64,000 bases of DNA from Phycisphaeraceae bacterium (GTDB lineage: Bacteria; Planctomycetota; Phycisphaerae; Phycisphaerales; UBA1924), in assembly GCA_019636675.1 (NCBI GenBank), contig JAHBXC010000001.1, forward strand, positions 1,116,001-1,180,000. Reading direction: 5' to 3'. The notes below the pieces were generated by a model. It was not told where the DNA came from. It did not search any database and saw only the letters and a list, made by a program, of their open reading frames with translations. The translations under genes and the position numbers were made by a program. Positions 33,464 through 42,726 of the stretch are shown here, piece by piece. The stretch's first letter is position 1. Each line of letters starts with the position of its first letter.

Positions 33464-33640
33464 TCAGCTCGACAGCACCACATACAGCGCGTGCAGCACT
33501 CCGGGGATCCAGAAGATCAGCGTCAGGATCAGGTTCAGCACGAATACCCCGCCGAGCCCCGCCTTCAGCCCAACAGCGAGCGGCGGCAGCAGGATCGCGA
33601 TGATCACGAGGAGCAGTTTCTGAGTTCCGGTGTCTGCCAT
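33464..33640 (-). CDS. Pmp3/YqaE family membrane peptide
   Basis: The start at 33640 gives 58 residues. An in-frame ATG farther upstream (33712) would add 24 unlikely residues. The sequence has two hydrophobic helices separated by the family loop: KLLLVIIAILLPPLAVGLKAG, then GGVFVLNLILTLIFWIPGVLHALYVVLSS. Pmp3/YqaE proteins are small stress-induced membrane proteins linked to membrane potential in yeast and plants; the bacterial role is poorly known. It lies between the OYE gene and the TIG-dockerin gene. Confidence 0.9.
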   Translation of the reverse strand: MADTGTQKLLLVIIAILLPPLAVGLKAGLGGVFVLNLILTLIFWIPGVLHALYVVLSS

Positions 33641-33731
33641 GGTCGGTTCCCCTTGCAAAGGTAAGACAGCGGGCGACGCCATCACCGACATCGCCCGCCG
33701 CCACCACACCAAGGATGTCCGGACCCCGCGA

Positions 33732-34916
33732 TTACCGCAGCAGCGCCTGGCACGCCTGCCCGAACGCCGAAAGCACCGCGTTGAGGTCGGTGAAATTCAC
33801 CACCCCGTCGCCGTTGGTGTCCGCCGGACACCCGACCACCACCTCGAGCGAGGAATCGGGAGTCGACTGCGAGGTCTGGCCCGCGAGCGTGACGCTGACC
33901 TGGGCCGCCCCGGGCGGGAGCCCCGGCACGAGAACGGTGATCCTGTCCTCGCGCACCTCGATCACCGGCGCGGCGACATCGCCCACGAACACCTGAGGAA
34001 ATGCGCCGAGGCCCCACAGGTTGCGACCGTGGATCACCAGTTGCCCCGGCTCACCCGCGTTGACGCGTCGGGGCGAGAGCACGCTCACCAGCGGAGGGAA
34101 GTACTCGAAGTTCAGGATGTTCCCCTGAAGTCCTCCGTTCCAGACAAAGAGATCGTTCGAGGCCCCATCGCCCGCCGGGATGATCGCGATGATCTCGGTG
34201 TCGGACGAACGGATGATCTGCGCGTTGATGCCCCCGAACGCGAGCGCAGGGCTGCTCCCGAAGTCGCTCCCTGTCGCCACGATGATGTCGCCGCCCCCGG
34301 TCGCACGCCTCGTCGCGATCCACGACGCCAGCACGGGCGGGTTCACCAGGTCCAGGGTCACGGTGTTGCTCTGCTGACCGGCGACGACGACGCGCATCGC
34401 GTACTGCCCGGTCTCGCCCGCCGGAACCACGAAACTCAGCCGGGAGTGGGGTGTCACGATGTTCGTCGGGACAGGCATCCCGTCGACAAGCACCGCCGGC
34501 TGCAGGCCGAAGTTCGAGCCGTCGATCGTCACGACATCACCCGCCTGCACGCGCGCCGGGCTAAAGGAACTGATGAAGGGCGGCGAGTGGCGGAGCATCG
34601 AGATCACCTCGCACGACGAGAACCCGTACTCGACCACGACCGTCGGAACGCCCTGACCCGGACGCGACACCGCGAGGAACCTGTTCGAGGCGACCTGCTG
34701 AAACTGCGCCGGCTGCCCGTTCCAGAGCACACGCTGGATCGGGAAGGCCGGCGACTGTGAGAGCGTGAACTCCACGCTCGTCCCGCCGGCCGTCGGAATC
34801 AGCGACGGGATCACGCTCGTCGTGAAGCATTGCGCGCCGGCGCCGGCGCCCATGCACATCGCCGCGATCAGCGCGAACAGCGCCGCCCACTTCGAAAGAA
34901 TACGGTCAATCATCAC
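33732..34916 (-). CDS. Secreted TIG/IPT-domain protein with half dockerin
   Basis: 394 residues with a signal peptide (WAALFALIAAMCMGAGAGAQ, cleavage near 28). The body shows three TIG/IPT-like units with the pattern of GxxVTIDGSNFG (about 120), GGDIIVATGSDFGSS (about 210) and PGQLVIHGRNLWG (about 290). These are Ig-like folds of extracellular proteins. The end has one calcium-loop segment, DTNGDGVVNFTDLNAVLSAFG, like the dockerin half-repeat used as a C-terminal marker in planctomycetes. It is about 50 percent alike by eye to the next gene in layout and ending. A dockerin half-site alone does not anchor to cohesin in a known way. Confidence 0.85.
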   Translation of the reverse strand: MMIDRILSKWAALFALIAAMCMGAGAGAQCFTTSVIPSLIPTAGGTSVEFTLSQSPAFPIQRVLWNGQPAQFQQVASNRFLAVSRPGQGVPTVVVEYGFSSCEVISMLRHSPPFISSFSPARVQAGDVVTIDGSNFGLQPAVLVDGMPVPTNIVTPHSRLSFVVPAGETGQYAMRVVVAGQQSNTVTLDLVNPPVLASWIATRRATGGGDIIVATGSDFGSSPALAFGGINAQIIRSSDTEIIAIIPAGDGASNDLFVWNGGLQGNILNFEYFPPLVSVLSPRRVNAGEPGQLVIHGRNLWGLGAFPQVFVGDVAAPVIEVREDRITVLVPGLPPGAAQVSVTLAGQTSQSTPDSSLEVVVGCPADTNGDGVVNFTDLNAVLSAFGQACQALLR

Positions 34917-34970
34917 TCGTTCCTTCCTGCGTGCGGCGCCCCCTCGCGCGAGAGGGCGCCCGCCGCTCGT

Positions 34971-36149
34971 TTACCGCCACATCGAATCACACGCCAGACC
35001 GAAGGCCGACAGGACCGCGTTCAGGTCCGCGAAGTTCACCACGCCGTCGCCATTGGTGTCGCCCGAACAGACCTCGTGAACCTCCACCGCGCCGCTCACG
35101 GTCGAAGTGCCCCCCACGAGCAGCAACACATTCGCGCTGCCGGGCTGCAGCACTCTCGTGCGCACGACGATCTCGGTATGCGTGACCGAGAGCACCTCAT
35201 CCACCAGGACGCCACCAAGCACCGGAGTGTTCAGCGTCCCGAAGTTCTCTCCGAGAATCCTCAGTTCCGTCGCGACACCGGCCGGGATGCTCGGGGGCGA
35301 GAACCCCGTGATCCGCGGCGAAGAGGGGAACAGCAGCGCCGACACAGGACCCGCGGCGCCGTCGCGCACCACGCGAAGCGTCTGCCTTCGGCCGTCGGTC
35401 TCGGGCAGCAACGCGATGATCTCCGTGGGCGTGGACTCGAGCACCGTCGCGAGACTATCCCCCACCAGCAGCCCGGTGTTCGACCCGAAGTTGATCCCTC
35501 GCGCGATGATCAGGTCACCCCCCGCCGTGCGCCGCACCGGCGCGATCGTGCTGATGATCACCGGCGGCGGGAGGATGTTCAGACTCTCCGGCTGGCTCAC
35601 CGCACCGCCGACCTCGACCACCACCGATTGCGTGCCGCTCGCCGACTGCGGCGCGAGGAACCGGATCTGCTGATGCGTCGTCGGCCCGACCAGTTCCGCC
35701 TCGACACCGCCCACACGCACGCTCGGCGTCAGACCGAAGTTCGACCCCGTCAGAACCACCTCGTCGCCCGGGTTCACAGACTGAGGGTGAACCTGCGAGA
35801 TGACCGGAGCGCTGTACGAGAAAACGCCCTGCGCCGTACACGAACCGCCGGTCAGATACTGGAAGGTGATCGCAGGCGTTCCCTGTCCCTGCGGCACGCG
35901 GACCCGCACCGATGTCGGGGAGCTCGAGAGGATCTGCGCCGGCGCGCCGTCCCACAACACTCCCCCGACGAACACCAGACTCGAGGTGTTGAACACCACC
36001 TCTCCGCCGCCCTGCGTCGGGCCGGTGTTGGGGACCACGCCGCTCAGACCGCACTGCCCATCGGCGCGCATGCCGCTGAGCGAGAGGCCGAGCGCCACGA
36101 GAAACGCTCCCGCGATCCGCGTCCTGACCCATCGTGTGCATGCACGCAT
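34971..36149 (-). CDS. Secreted TIG/IPT-domain protein with half dockerin (paralog)
   Basis: The ATG at 36149 gives 392 residues with a signal peptide (AGAFLVALGLSLSGMRADGQ). TIG-like units occur near 115-130 (GDEVVLTGSNFGLTPSVRVG), 205 (GGDLIIARGINFGSN) and 280 (ATELRILGENFGTLN). The end reads DTNGDGVVNFADLNAVLSAFG, nearly the same as the neighbour. The two genes share length, domain order and ending, so they probably arose by tandem duplication. They are 54 nt apart. An upstream in-frame extension was rejected because it enters the RND gene region without a signal peptide. Confidence 0.85.
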   Translation of the reverse strand: MRACTRWVRTRIAGAFLVALGLSLSGMRADGQCGLSGVVPNTGPTQGGGEVVFNTSSLVFVGGVLWDGAPAQILSSSPTSVRVRVPQGQGTPAITFQYLTGGSCTAQGVFSYSAPVISQVHPQSVNPGDEVVLTGSNFGLTPSVRVGGVEAELVGPTTHQQIRFLAPQSASGTQSVVVEVGGAVSQPESLNILPPPVIISTIAPVRRTAGGDLIIARGINFGSNTGLLVGDSLATVLESTPTEIIALLPETDGRRQTLRVVRDGAAGPVSALLFPSSPRITGFSPPSIPAGVATELRILGENFGTLNTPVLGGVLVDEVLSVTHTEIVVRTRVLQPGSANVLLLVGGTSTVSGAVEVHEVCSGDTNGDGVVNFADLNAVLSAFGLACDSMWR

Positions 36150-36301
36150 CGTCGAACTCCGTCTGTTGAACGTGTGACAGCCAGCGCCGCCCCGAGGCGC
36201 CGCAACCAAAGGACAGTCCGACAGCCCCGGCCCGGACCCGACACGATCCCGTCGAGAAAGATCCCGGACCCGGCCCGCACTTCCCCAACGCGGGATGCAG
36301 C

Positions 36302-39300
36302 TCAGTCGATCGTCCCAGCCGGACGCAGCGGCGTGTCCCACGAAACCGCCCCGCCAGTCCACGCCCAGCGGACCGCCTTGCGCGCGTCCGTCAGGATCGC
36401 GATCAGGCAAGGCAGCGCGATGAGCGTCACCACCGTCGCCGCCATCAGCCCGAAACTGATCGTGATCGCCATCGGGATCAGGAACCGCGCCTGGAAGCTC
36501 TGTTCCAGCATGAGCGGCGCCAGCCCGAGGACCGTCGTCAGCGTCGTCAGGATGATCGCGCGCAGGCGCGCGCGTCCGGCGTCGGTCAGCGCCGGCACGA
36601 CATCGAGGCCGTCGCGCCGTCGCTCGTTGTAAAACTGCGTCAGCACGATCCCGTCGTTCACCACGATGCCCGTCAGCGCCACGAACCCGATCAACGACAG
36701 GATCGTCATCTCGAACCCGAGGATCATGTGCCCGAAGATCGCCCCGACCGCCGCGAAGGGCACCGCCGTCAGGATCGCGAAGGGCTGCGTGTAACTGCCG
36801 AAGAGCCACGCGAGGATGACATAGATCATCGCCATCGCCGCCGCGAACCCCAGGGGCAGCGTGCGGAACGAGTCGGCCAGGTCCTCCTGTCGCCCGCGAG
36901 GCACGATCGTCACCCCGGGATACCGCGACTGCAACTCGCGGAAGACCGGACCAAGCTCCGCCGAGACCTGCTCGGGCGTCACCACGGCGCGATCGACATC
37001 CGCCGAGACATTGATCGCGCGCTGGCGGTTCAGACGGTTGATCGACGCGTACCCGCGCTCTTCGCGGATGTCCGCCACCTCGCGCAGCGGGACCGCGACC
37101 CCATCCGGCGTGAAGACGCGCATCCGCTCCAGATCCGCCAGACTCCGCCTCGTCGCTTCGTCGAACATCACGCGCACATCGATGTCCTCGCGATCACCAG
37201 CGAAGGTCCGCGCCTCGAGCCCGAACACCGCCCCGCGCACCTGGCGCGCCACCGAGTCCGTCGTGAACCCGAGCTCCCTCGCCCCGGGCAAGAGCGCGAT
37301 GCGCAGCTCGCGCTGCCCGGCGTCGCTGTCGTCCGCCACGCCGAACACGCCGTCGAACTCCGCGAGCCGGTCTTTCAGCGCGCTCACCGCGCCCTGCATC
37401 GACGCGATGTTGTCCCCGAGGATCGTGTAGCTCAGCGGCGGCCCGCCCGGCCCGCCCTGGATCTCCTCGAAGCGCAGGCTCTTCACACCCGGGATCTCGC
37501 CCAGCTCACGCTGGATCGCCACGCGGATCGACTGGCTGTCCCGGTCGCGCTGCTCCACCGGCTGCAACTGAATGAAAACCTGCCCTCGGTTGCTCTGCTG
37601 CGTCGAAGTCCCGGCGTCGAGGTCGTTCGTCGCGCCCACGAACGCCGTCACGCTCTTCACCTCGGGCATGTCCAGCGCCGCACGCTCGATCCGGCGCACG
37701 ATCGCGTCGGTCTGACCGGCCGGCGTCCCCACCGGCATCCGAAGGTTCGCGATGATCGTCTCGCTGTCCGCCGACGCGAGGAACTCGAATGGCACGCGCC
37801 CGCCCGCGACGAGACCGACGCTGCCCGTCAGCACCGCGACGAACAGCGCGATCGTCAGGTACCTCGCGCGCAGCGCCGCGCGCAGCGTCGCCTGATACCG
37901 GTCCATCAGCCACCCGTGGAAGACACGGTCGCGCTGACGCTCCGCCCAGTCGCCGAACCGCTTCACGGGCCCGGTCGACTTGTTCTTCTCCGCCCTGTGC
38001 AGCGTGTGCGCCATGTGGCTCGGCAAAATCAGCAGCGCCTCCAGCAGCGACACCAGCAGCGCCACCGCCACCACCAGGGGCAGCGCGCCCATCAGGTCTC
38101 CCACCCGCCCTTCGATCAGACGCAGCGGGAGGAACGCGCAGATCGTCGTCAGGATCGTCGCGATCACCGGCCAGAAAACCTGCCTGCCCCCGTTGATCGC
38201 CGCCTGCAGCGCCGGCTCGCCCGTCTCGTGGCGCGCCACGATGTTCTCCGCGACCACGATCGCGTCGTCCACCAACAGACCCAGCACGATGATCAGCCCG
38301 AACATCGTCAGCAGGTTCAGCGTGATGTCGAACATCGACATCGTCGCCAGCGTTCCCAGCACGCTGATCGCCAGCCCCGCCGTCACCCAGAACGCCACCG
38401 TCGGGGGGAGGAACACCACCAGCGTCAGCAGCACCAGCGCCGCGCCCGTCAGCGCGTTGCGGCTGAGCAATTCCAGGCGCTGCGTCACGAACCGCGACAG
38501 GTCCTGCCCCGTCGCCAGCTCGCCCGGAGGCGGGTCGGGCCTCGACAACCCCAGCTCGTACGCCGCCACCCGCGCCGGCACGCGACCCGAGCCCCGCTCG
38601 GCCCTGGCGACAGCGGCGCGCTCCGAAGCGCTCAGCTCCAGCGGATCGCCCACGCGACCCGCCGCGTACGCCTTCACCAGCCCGGCGATCTCCACGATGT
38701 CCTGCTTCTTCTGCGCAAACACCGTCAGCGACGCCGCCGGCTTCCCGTTGAACCGCAGCCGAACATCCACGTCCGCGAAGCCGTCGCGCACCTGCGCGAT
38801 GTCGCGCACACGCACCACGCCGCCGTCGCCCGACGCCTTCACGATGATCTCGCGCACCGCCTCCGCCGCGTCGTCAGCCCCCAGCGTGCGGATCGCCACG
38901 TTCGCGCCGCTCGAGCGCACCGTCCCGCCCGGCGACTCGCCCATCGCCTGCCGGATGCGCTCCGTCAGCGTGAGCAGCCCGATCCCGTGCTCGATCAGCC
39001 GATCGGGATACACCTCGACCGTGATCTCGTCGACGCGCACGCCCCCGATCGTCACGTCCCCCATCCCGGGCAGCGTGCGCAGGTCGTCGCGCATCCGCTT
39101 CACCGCCTCCTTCATCGTCCGCTCGTCGGCGTCCCCGTACAGCGTCAGGTCGATCACCGGGATCTGCGGCTCGAAGTCCTGCACCGTGATCCGCTCCGAC
39201 AGCTCGGGCAGGTCCTGCAGCGCATCGATCTCCCGCTTCACCCGCGCCGTCGCGTCGCCGATATCCACGCCGGAGCGAAACTCGATACGCACCGTCGCCG

Positions 39301-39562
39301 CGCCCTCGACGATCGTCGTGTTCACTTCCTTCACGTCGTCGATGTCCGCGACGCGGTCCTCGATCTTGATCGCCAGCGAACGCTCGACCTCCTCCGGCGC
39401 CGCGCCCGGATAGGGCGCCACCACCAGCACCTCGTTCGGGCGCGTCTCCGGGAAGAACTCGCGCCGAAGGTTCAGCCCCAGCACCAGCCCCGCCGCCACG
39501 ATCGCGATCATCACCAGATTCGCGGCCACCGGCTTCCTGACGCCGAACTCGACGGGGTTCAC
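36302..39562 (-). CDS. RND-family efflux transporter (AcrB/HAE1 type)
   Basis: Inner-membrane proton-driven pump. The 1086-residue protein begins with GTG (MNPVEFGVRKPVAANLVMIAI). It has TM1 near 12-30, a long periplasmic porter domain (30-370), the TM2-6 bundle with the proton-relay LVDDAIVVAENIV near 430, a second porter domain and the closing TM7-12 bundle (ALTGIVVNDGIVLTQFYNERR near 985). The start overlaps the adaptor stop (GTGA). No outer-membrane channel gene is next to it. It may export a toxic compound or a product of nearby oxidoreductases; this is inference. Length is typical of the family. Confidence 0.95.
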   Translation of the reverse strand: MNPVEFGVRKPVAANLVMIAIVAAGLVLGLNLRREFFPETRPNEVLVVAPYPGAAPEEVERSLAIKIEDRVADIDDVKEVNTTIVEGAATVRIEFRSGVDIGDATARVKREIDALQDLPELSERITVQDFEPQIPVIDLTLYGDADERTMKEAVKRMRDDLRTLPGMGDVTIGGVRVDEITVEVYPDRLIEHGIGLLTLTERIRQAMGESPGGTVRSSGANVAIRTLGADDAAEAVREIIVKASGDGGVVRVRDIAQVRDGFADVDVRLRFNGKPAASLTVFAQKKQDIVEIAGLVKAYAAGRVGDPLELSASERAAVARAERGSGRVPARVAAYELGLSRPDPPPGELATGQDLSRFVTQRLELLSRNALTGAALVLLTLVVFLPPTVAFWVTAGLAISVLGTLATMSMFDITLNLLTMFGLIIVLGLLVDDAIVVAENIVARHETGEPALQAAINGGRQVFWPVIATILTTICAFLPLRLIEGRVGDLMGALPLVVAVALLVSLLEALLILPSHMAHTLHRAEKNKSTGPVKRFGDWAERQRDRVFHGWLMDRYQATLRAALRARYLTIALFVAVLTGSVGLVAGGRVPFEFLASADSETIIANLRMPVGTPAGQTDAIVRRIERAALDMPEVKSVTAFVGATNDLDAGTSTQQSNRGQVFIQLQPVEQRDRDSQSIRVAIQRELGEIPGVKSLRFEEIQGGPGGPPLSYTILGDNIASMQGAVSALKDRLAEFDGVFGVADDSDAGQRELRIALLPGARELGFTTDSVARQVRGAVFGLEARTFAGDREDIDVRVMFDEATRRSLADLERMRVFTPDGVAVPLREVADIREERGYASINRLNRQRAINVSADVDRAVVTPEQVSAELGPVFRELQSRYPGVTIVPRGRQEDLADSFRTLPLGFAAAMAMIYVILAWLFGSYTQPFAILTAVPFAAVGAIFGHMILGFEMTILSLIGFVALTGIVVNDGIVLTQFYNERRRDGLDVVPALTDAGRARLRAIILTTLTTVLGLAPLMLEQSFQARFLIPMAITISFGLMAATVVTLIALPCLIAILTDARKAVRWAWTGGAVSWDTPLRPAGTID

Positions 39563-40920
39563 TTCACGCCCCCGTTCTCGCCAGGCGCGCCCTTCGCCAG
39601 GAACGACTCGCCCGTCGCGGCGTCCACCGCGTTCACGAGCGCGCCGGCGCGCAGGTCATCCAGATTCGAAACCACCACCCGGTCCCCCTCGCGCAGCCCG
39701 CTCGACACCGCAGCCCACTCGCGCTCGCCCGGATCGATCTCGGGCCGCTCGCCGCTGACGAAGAACGCCACCACCACATCCCGGAACTCCACCCGCCCCC
39801 CTTCGCCCAGAACCATCACGCGGTCCCCGCTCAGCGACACCCGGGGCACCATCGCCACGCGCTGCGCGCTCGACGAGCGGAGCTCTCCACGCACGAACTG
39901 ACCGGGCAGCAGGTTCCCCGTCGATCCCGTCGCGTCGTCCTGCTCGACCACCACGAACACCGTCACGGTCCGCGACTGCGCGTCGGCTTCGGGCGCGATC
40001 CGCTCCACCGTCGCACGCCACTCACGTCGCACGCTGCCCTCGGCGATCAGCACGACCGGGTCGCCCACTCGCACCTCGGCGCTCGCGCCCAGCGGCGCAC
40101 GCAGCGGCGTCTCGATCCGAGACAACGACACCACCCGCGCCGCGAGTTCCCCGATCCCGACCCGATCGCCCTCGCGCAGATCGACCCGCTGCAGCACCCC
40201 GTCGAAAGGCGCAACGATCGTCGACCTTCGAAGATTCTCTTCAGCAAGGCGCAGGTTGGCACGCTCCGCGTCGCGCTGGGCCTCCAGCGCCGCACGCCGC
40301 GAGGGAACCTCCGACAGCGCTCTCGACAACTGGGCCTCCTCGCGCAGCGTGCGCGTCAGCGCCGTGAGCAGCACATCGATCTCGCGCTCCACCGCCGCCC
40401 CGGCCCGCGCCGCCTCGCGTGCGCGCTCGATATCCCGTTCCGCAAGCTCCGACGCCTGGCTCGCCAGCGCCACCTGACGGCGCAGCGACTCCTCCTCCAC
40501 CGCGAGCCCGTCCAGCTGAGCGCCGATCGCCTCGACGAGCCCGCGCGAACGCGCCAACGCCGCCTCCGCGTCCGTCCGGTCAAGCTCCAGCAGCGTCTCC
40601 CCCTTCGCGACGCGAACGCCCGGCTCGATCGCCGCCGGACGACGGACGACCACGCCAGCCACCTCGGCCCGAACCTCCGCGGCCTGCATCGCCCTCGCCG
40701 TCCCGAACGCCTCCCAGGGGCGCGCCGATTCCGTCAGTCGCACCGTCACCACCTCGACCGGCACCGCCGCGTCGCTCCGGGGCTTCCTGGGCGCCTGCGG
40801 CTTGGTCGCCACGAGCCCGGAGAACACCGCGACGCCGATCGCGAGCGCAACCACACCGATCACACCGCGCGCCACCGCCGCGATCACTCTCGAACGACCA
40901 GCACGCGTCTTCTCAGCCAT
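39559..40920 (-). CDS. RND efflux adaptor (membrane fusion protein)
   Basis: The start at 40920 gives 453 residues with one N-terminal transmembrane segment (VIAAVARGVIGVVALAIGVAVFSGLV, about 13-38). A barrel-sandwich half motif (AEVRAEVAGVVVRRPAAIEPGVRVAKGETLLELD near 75-110) precedes a long helical hairpin (about 115-225) and the second half motif (STIVAPFDGVLQRVDLREGDRV near 232). Beta-barrel and membrane-proximal parts follow. It bridges the inner-membrane pump to an outer-membrane channel. The gene overlaps the pump gene by four bases, so they are co-translated. A longer start at 40968 was not chosen because it adds poorly supported residues. Confidence 0.93.
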   Translation of the reverse strand: MAEKTRAGRSRVIAAVARGVIGVVALAIGVAVFSGLVATKPQAPRKPRSDAAVPVEVVTVRLTESARPWEAFGTARAMQAAEVRAEVAGVVVRRPAAIEPGVRVAKGETLLELDRTDAEAALARSRGLVEAIGAQLDGLAVEEESLRRQVALASQASELAERDIERAREAARAGAAVEREIDVLLTALTRTLREEAQLSRALSEVPSRRAALEAQRDAERANLRLAEENLRRSTIVAPFDGVLQRVDLREGDRVGIGELAARVVSLSRIETPLRAPLGASAEVRVGDPVVLIAEGSVRREWRATVERIAPEADAQSRTVTVFVVVEQDDATGSTGNLLPGQFVRGELRSSSAQRVAMVPRVSLSGDRVMVLGEGGRVEFRDVVVAFFVSGERPEIDPGEREWAAVSSGLREGDRVVVSNLDDLRAGALVNAVDAATGESFLAKGAPGENGGVK

Positions 40921-41094
40921 GCAGCGCCTTTCCACTCCAACCCCTGCGCACGCCCAACGATAGGCCAACCTTCACACCCCCCCTGCCGTTCCACTCCCCC
41001 AAGGAGCGTCAAAGCACGTCGGCCAGCGACATCCGGACCCCGGCGCCCCCTTCCCGTCTTGACAACCTCATCGCCCCCGCGGACCCTTACCCCC

Positions 41095-41697
41095 ATGACG
41101 ACCACCGCCGCGAACCCGACCCTTGCCAACCTGACCCTCGCCGAAGCCGCCCTCGCGCACTTCGGGCTCGCGCAGCGCTCCCGACTGCGCACCCCGGCGC
41201 TGGTCTTCGCCGGCTCGCTCGTCATCGCCGCCAGCGCCCAGATCGCCGTCCCCATGTGGCCCGTCCCCGCGACGATGCAGACCTTCGGCGTCCTCCTCGT
41301 CGCCGCGCTGCTGGGCCCGAAACTCGGCCTCGCCGCCGCCATCCTCTATCTGATCGAGGGCGCGATGGGCTTCCCCGTCTTCGCCCACCTCAGCGGCGGC
41401 GCGCACAAGTTCCTCGGAACCACCGGCGGATACCTCCTCGCCTTCCCCGTCGCCGCCCTGCTCGTCGGCTACCTCGCCCAACTCGGCTTCACGCGCACCT
41501 TCGCGCGCACCGCCCTCGTGATGTTCGTCGGCACGCTGCTCATCCTCTCGATGGGCGCCCTCTGGCTCTCGCTCTTCTTCCCGGGCGAGAACGCCTTCGT
41601 CACCGGCTTCGCGATCTTCCTCCCCGGCTGCGCCCTCAAGACCCTCCTCGCCGCCGCCATCCTCCCCAAGGCATGGCGCCTCCTCGGCAAGCGCTGA
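41095..41697 (+). CDS. bioY: Biotin transporter BioY
   Basis: BioY is the substrate-specific S component of biotin ECF importers and can act alone. The 200-residue protein has six hydrophobic segments, including ALVFAGSLVIAASAQIAVPMWPVPATMQTFGVLLVAALLGPKLG (residues about 36-80), the family motif around GGAHKFLGTTGGYLLAFPVAALLVGYLAQ, and KTLLAAAILP near the end. No ATPase or EcfT gene is adjacent. A TTGACA at 41059-41064 lies upstream, but the expected -10 (GACCCT) is poor. If used, transcription would start at the ATG. Confidence 0.92.
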   Translation: MTTTAANPTLANLTLAEAALAHFGLAQRSRLRTPALVFAGSLVIAASAQIAVPMWPVPATMQTFGVLLVAALLGPKLGLAAAILYLIEGAMGFPVFAHLSGGAHKFLGTTGGYLLAFPVAALLVGYLAQLGFTRTFARTALVMFVGTLLILSMGALWLSLFFPGENAFVTGFAIFLPGCALKTLLAAAILPKAWRLLGKR

Positions 41698-41717
41698 GCA
41701 AGGAATAGATTGAGTAA

Positions 41718-41819
41718 CTCTCCCCCACCTCGCCCCCTTGGGGGAGAGGTCGACGAGCCCGCGCAGCGGGCGAGTCGGGTGAGGGGGACACCAAGACGCT
41801 CCCCGCGGGAGCGGCTTGG
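41718..41819. repeat. REP-like palindromic element between convergent genes
   Basis: Two palindromes: CTCTCCCCC (41718-41726) with GGGGGAGAG (41740-41748) followed by GCCCGC/GCGGGC and GGGTGAGGGGG; then CCAAG, CGCTCCC and GGGAGCG, CTTGG at 41791-41819. This combination resembles known REP-type dispersed repeats. It fills the 135-bp gap between the ends of bioY and the HAD gene and could act as a bidirectional terminator. Confidence 0.6.
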
Positions 41820-41832
41820 CGAGTGACGCGCC

Positions 41833-42522
41833 TCACCCCCGCGCACCCATCCACGCCGCGCGCAACCCATCCACCGTGATCCGCGAGATCCGCGCCACCA
41901 CCTCGTCCGCCCCGGCCCCGAGCAGTTTCTCGCGCGCCGAGGTGTGCTCCACACCCACGCACACCATCCCCGCGCCCTTCGCCGCACGCACCCCGATCGC
42001 CGTGTCCTCGATCACCACGCAGTCGCGCGGCTCGACGCCCAGTTTCTCCGCCGTGATCAGATAGGGCAGCGGGTCCGGCTTCGTGCGCGCGCAGATGTCC
42101 GCCGTCACCACCTCGCGCAGCACCCGCAGCACGCGCATCGCGTCGAGCATCGCCAGCACCTCGAACGCGCGCGACCCCGAGCACACCGCCGTCGCCAACT
42201 GCGCCGACGCCCCGCGCACCAGTTCCGGCGCGCCGTCCTGCGCCGTCCACACGCCCTCCGCGATCATCCGCGTCGTCTGACGCGCCTTCTCCTCCATCAA
42301 CCGATCGCGCAGCGCATCATCGAACTCGTGCGCACGCCCCGCGTCCGCGTACACCTTCGCGAACGCCTCCTTATCCCCCAGCCCCACATACTCCTGCCAG
42401 TCCGCCAACGGCCGCGGCGCCCCCGGTCCCCCGACCGCCTCACACGCCGCGCGGATCGCCCCCTCGTGCATCGGCTCCGAGTCCACCAGCACGCCGTCCA
42501 TATCGAAAATCACTGCTTGCAT
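41833..42522 (-). CDS. HAD-family phosphatase (beta-phosphoglucomutase-like)
   Basis: 229 residues from the ATG at 42522. HAD motif I FDMDGVLVDSEP (Asp near 6 and 8), motif II near 107-114 (TAVCSGSR), motif III Lys in RTKPDPLPYL and motif IV VVIEDTAIGVRAAKGAG are present. The cap domain is of the small helical type used by beta-phosphoglucomutases and phosphoglycolate phosphatases. Substrate unknown. It is convergent with bioY and its 5' side runs into the heptamer array region. Confidence 0.9.
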   Translation of the reverse strand: MQAVIFDMDGVLVDSEPMHEGAIRAACEAVGGPGAPRPLADWQEYVGLGDKEAFAKVYADAGRAHEFDDALRDRLMEEKARQTTRMIAEGVWTAQDGAPELVRGASAQLATAVCSGSRAFEVLAMLDAMRVLRVLREVVTADICARTKPDPLPYLITAEKLGVEPRDCVVIEDTAIGVRAAKGAGMVCVGVEHTSAREKLLGAGADEVVARISRITVDGLRAAWMGARG

Positions 42523-42601
42523 GCCCAACACTACTCCCCTCCGACGCTCGGTGCCCCGGGGCATCTGCGAAGCAGTGACCCGGGCTCTCTCTTCCTCTCC
42601 C

Positions 42602-42629
42602 TTGTGCCTTGTGCCCCGTGCCTCTTGCC
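42602..42629 (+). repeat. Heptamer array B1, four units
   Basis: Units: TTGTGCC, TTGTGCC, CCGTGCC, TCTTGCC in tandem. It lies 98 nt before the GlmU-like gene, with array B2 between them. Confidence 0.75.
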
Positions 42630-42672
42630 CTCTTCCCGCTCCCCACTCCCTATTCCCTACTCCCTTCTTCCC

Positions 42673-42700
42673 CTGTGCCTTGTGCCCCGTGCCTCGTGCC
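42673..42700 (+). repeat. Heptamer array B2, four units
   Basis: Units: CTGTGCC, TTGTGCC, CCGTGCC, TCGTGCC in tandem, 26 nt before the start of the GlmU-like gene at 42727. A C/T-rich tract separates it from the ATG. Confidence 0.75.
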
Positions 42701-42726
42701 TTCCCCCCTTCCCTTACACTCCCCCC

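Noticed and set aside
36728..39901. A 1057-codon plus-strand frame opposite the RND pump
   Set aside because: Composition is arginine- and histidine-rich with no domain; the pump on the minus strand has all family features.
41059..41094. TTG start for bioY at 41059, adding 12 residues
   Set aside because: The extra residues are not hydrophobic or conserved-looking and the ATG at 41095 fits the BioY N-terminus; TTGACA there is more likely a -35 box.
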